Source of the DNA: Pyrinomonadaceae bacterium
Lineage (GTDB): Bacteria; Acidobacteriota; Blastocatellia; Pyrinomonadales; Pyrinomonadaceae
Length of the DNA stretch: 6,516 nt
Direction: 5' to 3'
Assembly (NCBI GenBank): GCA_013813825.1
Contig: JACCRA010000139.1
Location: forward strand, 1 to 6,516
This document shows, in pieces, positions 6,144-6,516 of this stretch (its first letter is position 1; every line of letters begins with the position of its first letter). The notes below the pieces were generated by a model. It saw only the letters and a list, made by a program, of their open reading frames with translations. It was not told the DNA's origin and did no database searches. The position numbers and the translations under genes were made by a program.

Positions 6144-6516
6144 TTACTGCCCGCGCGTAAGGATTACATCCCACGCCCAACGCCCGACCTGCTCGCCTCT
6201 CGCGTCTTTCACCTTCGCACGGTACTTGAACCGGTTGCCGTGTTCGTCAGTCCGCCTTGATTCTCTGTAGTCAAGCTCGATTTTAACCACCCCTAAAGAC
6301 GGCAACGTATGCAACTCGCTCATTTCTGAGATACCATTGTGATTCGTGTCTTGCCAGAGCCGGAGCGATGAAAAGATGAGGTCTCTTCTATTTAAAGCCC
6401 GGTCGCCATTACCGCCATTCTCAGGCTTGTCGAACTCAGCAAGAGCAATGAAGCCGTTTGGTTCACTCGAAAGCGGCTGTGGAGCGTGATTGCCAAACAA
6501 TTCACGTCCATTATCC
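6144..6516 (-). CDS. C-terminal end of a protein with EF-hand-like calcium-binding loops (5' end outside window)
   Basis: The frame is open from the right edge to the TAA at 6146-6144, showing 123 residues. The visible part starts [14 protein letters not shown], a motif that in proteins I recall follows a calcium loop. [19 protein letters not shown] and then [14 protein letters not shown] follow. Next comes [15 protein letters not shown], whose [12 protein letters not shown] segment fits the EF-hand loop pattern with Asp1, Asn3, Asn5, Gly6, Ile8, Ser9 and Glu12. The end ([20 protein letters not shown], then [22 protein letters not shown]) looks like beta strands. Such C-termini occur, from memory, on large secreted or surface proteins of Blastocatellia. 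The whole protein is probably much longer, with its N-terminus beyond the window. A TTG at 6500 could start an internal frame, but coding clearly continues upstream of it (DNGRE). Base composition is lower in GC than the nuo genes, about 47-48% in two hand-counted rows. Confidence 0.85.
   Translation of the reverse strand, partial: DNGRELFGNHAPQPLSSEPNGFIALAEFDKPENGGNGDRALNRRDLIFSSLRLWQDTNHNGISEMSELHTLPSLGVVKIELDYRESRRTDEHGNRFKYRAKVKDARGEQVGRWAWDVILTRGQ

Noticed and set aside
1..6516. CRISPR array, tRNA, rRNA, insertion sequence or tandem repeats
   Set aside because: No regularly spaced direct repeats, tRNA-like cloverleaf, transposase motifs or flanking inverted repeats were seen by eye. 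The window is almost entirely coding.

Overview
The window is the 3' part of a respiratory complex I operon on the + strand, followed by two co-oriented genes of uncertain role. A convergent gene on the - strand enters from the right edge. Base composition in the nuo genes is GC-rich (about 62% in one hand-counted row). The protein styles suggest a member of the Acidobacteriota, perhaps Blastocatellia/Pyrinomonadales. The main clues are the His-rich NuoL, the small coiled-coil protein, and the secreted-type calcium-loop C-terminus at the right edge. This placement rests on remembered family style, not on a search, and is tentative.

Layout. 1-958: C-terminal 318 residues of NuoL, with two His-rich hydrophilic loops and the conserved lateral-helix region. 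965-2515: complete NuoM with all the expected proton-channel residues. 2516-2580: a short spacer with a weak hairpin, a T-rich stretch and a good ribosome binding site. 2581-2925: a 114-residue charged coiled-coil protein lying between nuoM and nuoN, which is not a known complex I subunit. 2933-4540: complete NuoN. 4537-5112: a 191-residue protein I do not recognise, whose start overlaps the nuoN stop as ATGA. 5156-6079: a stand-alone class I glutamine amidotransferase-like protein with Cys-His-Glu triad candidates but divergent flanking motifs. 6078-6118: a strong inverted repeat that can serve as a terminator for both converging transcripts. 6144-6516 (- strand): the C-terminal end of a protein with EF-hand-like calcium loops, in visibly less GC-rich DNA.

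How they work together. NuoL, NuoM and NuoN are the three antiporter-like membrane subunits that carry proton translocation in NADH:quinone oxidoreductase. Gene spacing is tight (6 nt, 65 nt, 7 nt, 4-nt overlap, 43 nt). This suggests one transcript running from nuoL through the amidotransferase to the terminator at about 6080-6118. The coiled-coil gene, the unknown gene and the amidotransferase are therefore probably co-expressed with complex I, but the sequence does not show that they act on it. No mobile element, CRISPR array, tRNA or rRNA was seen. The most unusual points are the coiled-coil gene inside the nuo cluster and the unknown gene/amidotransferase pair at its end. I see no proof of a new system.
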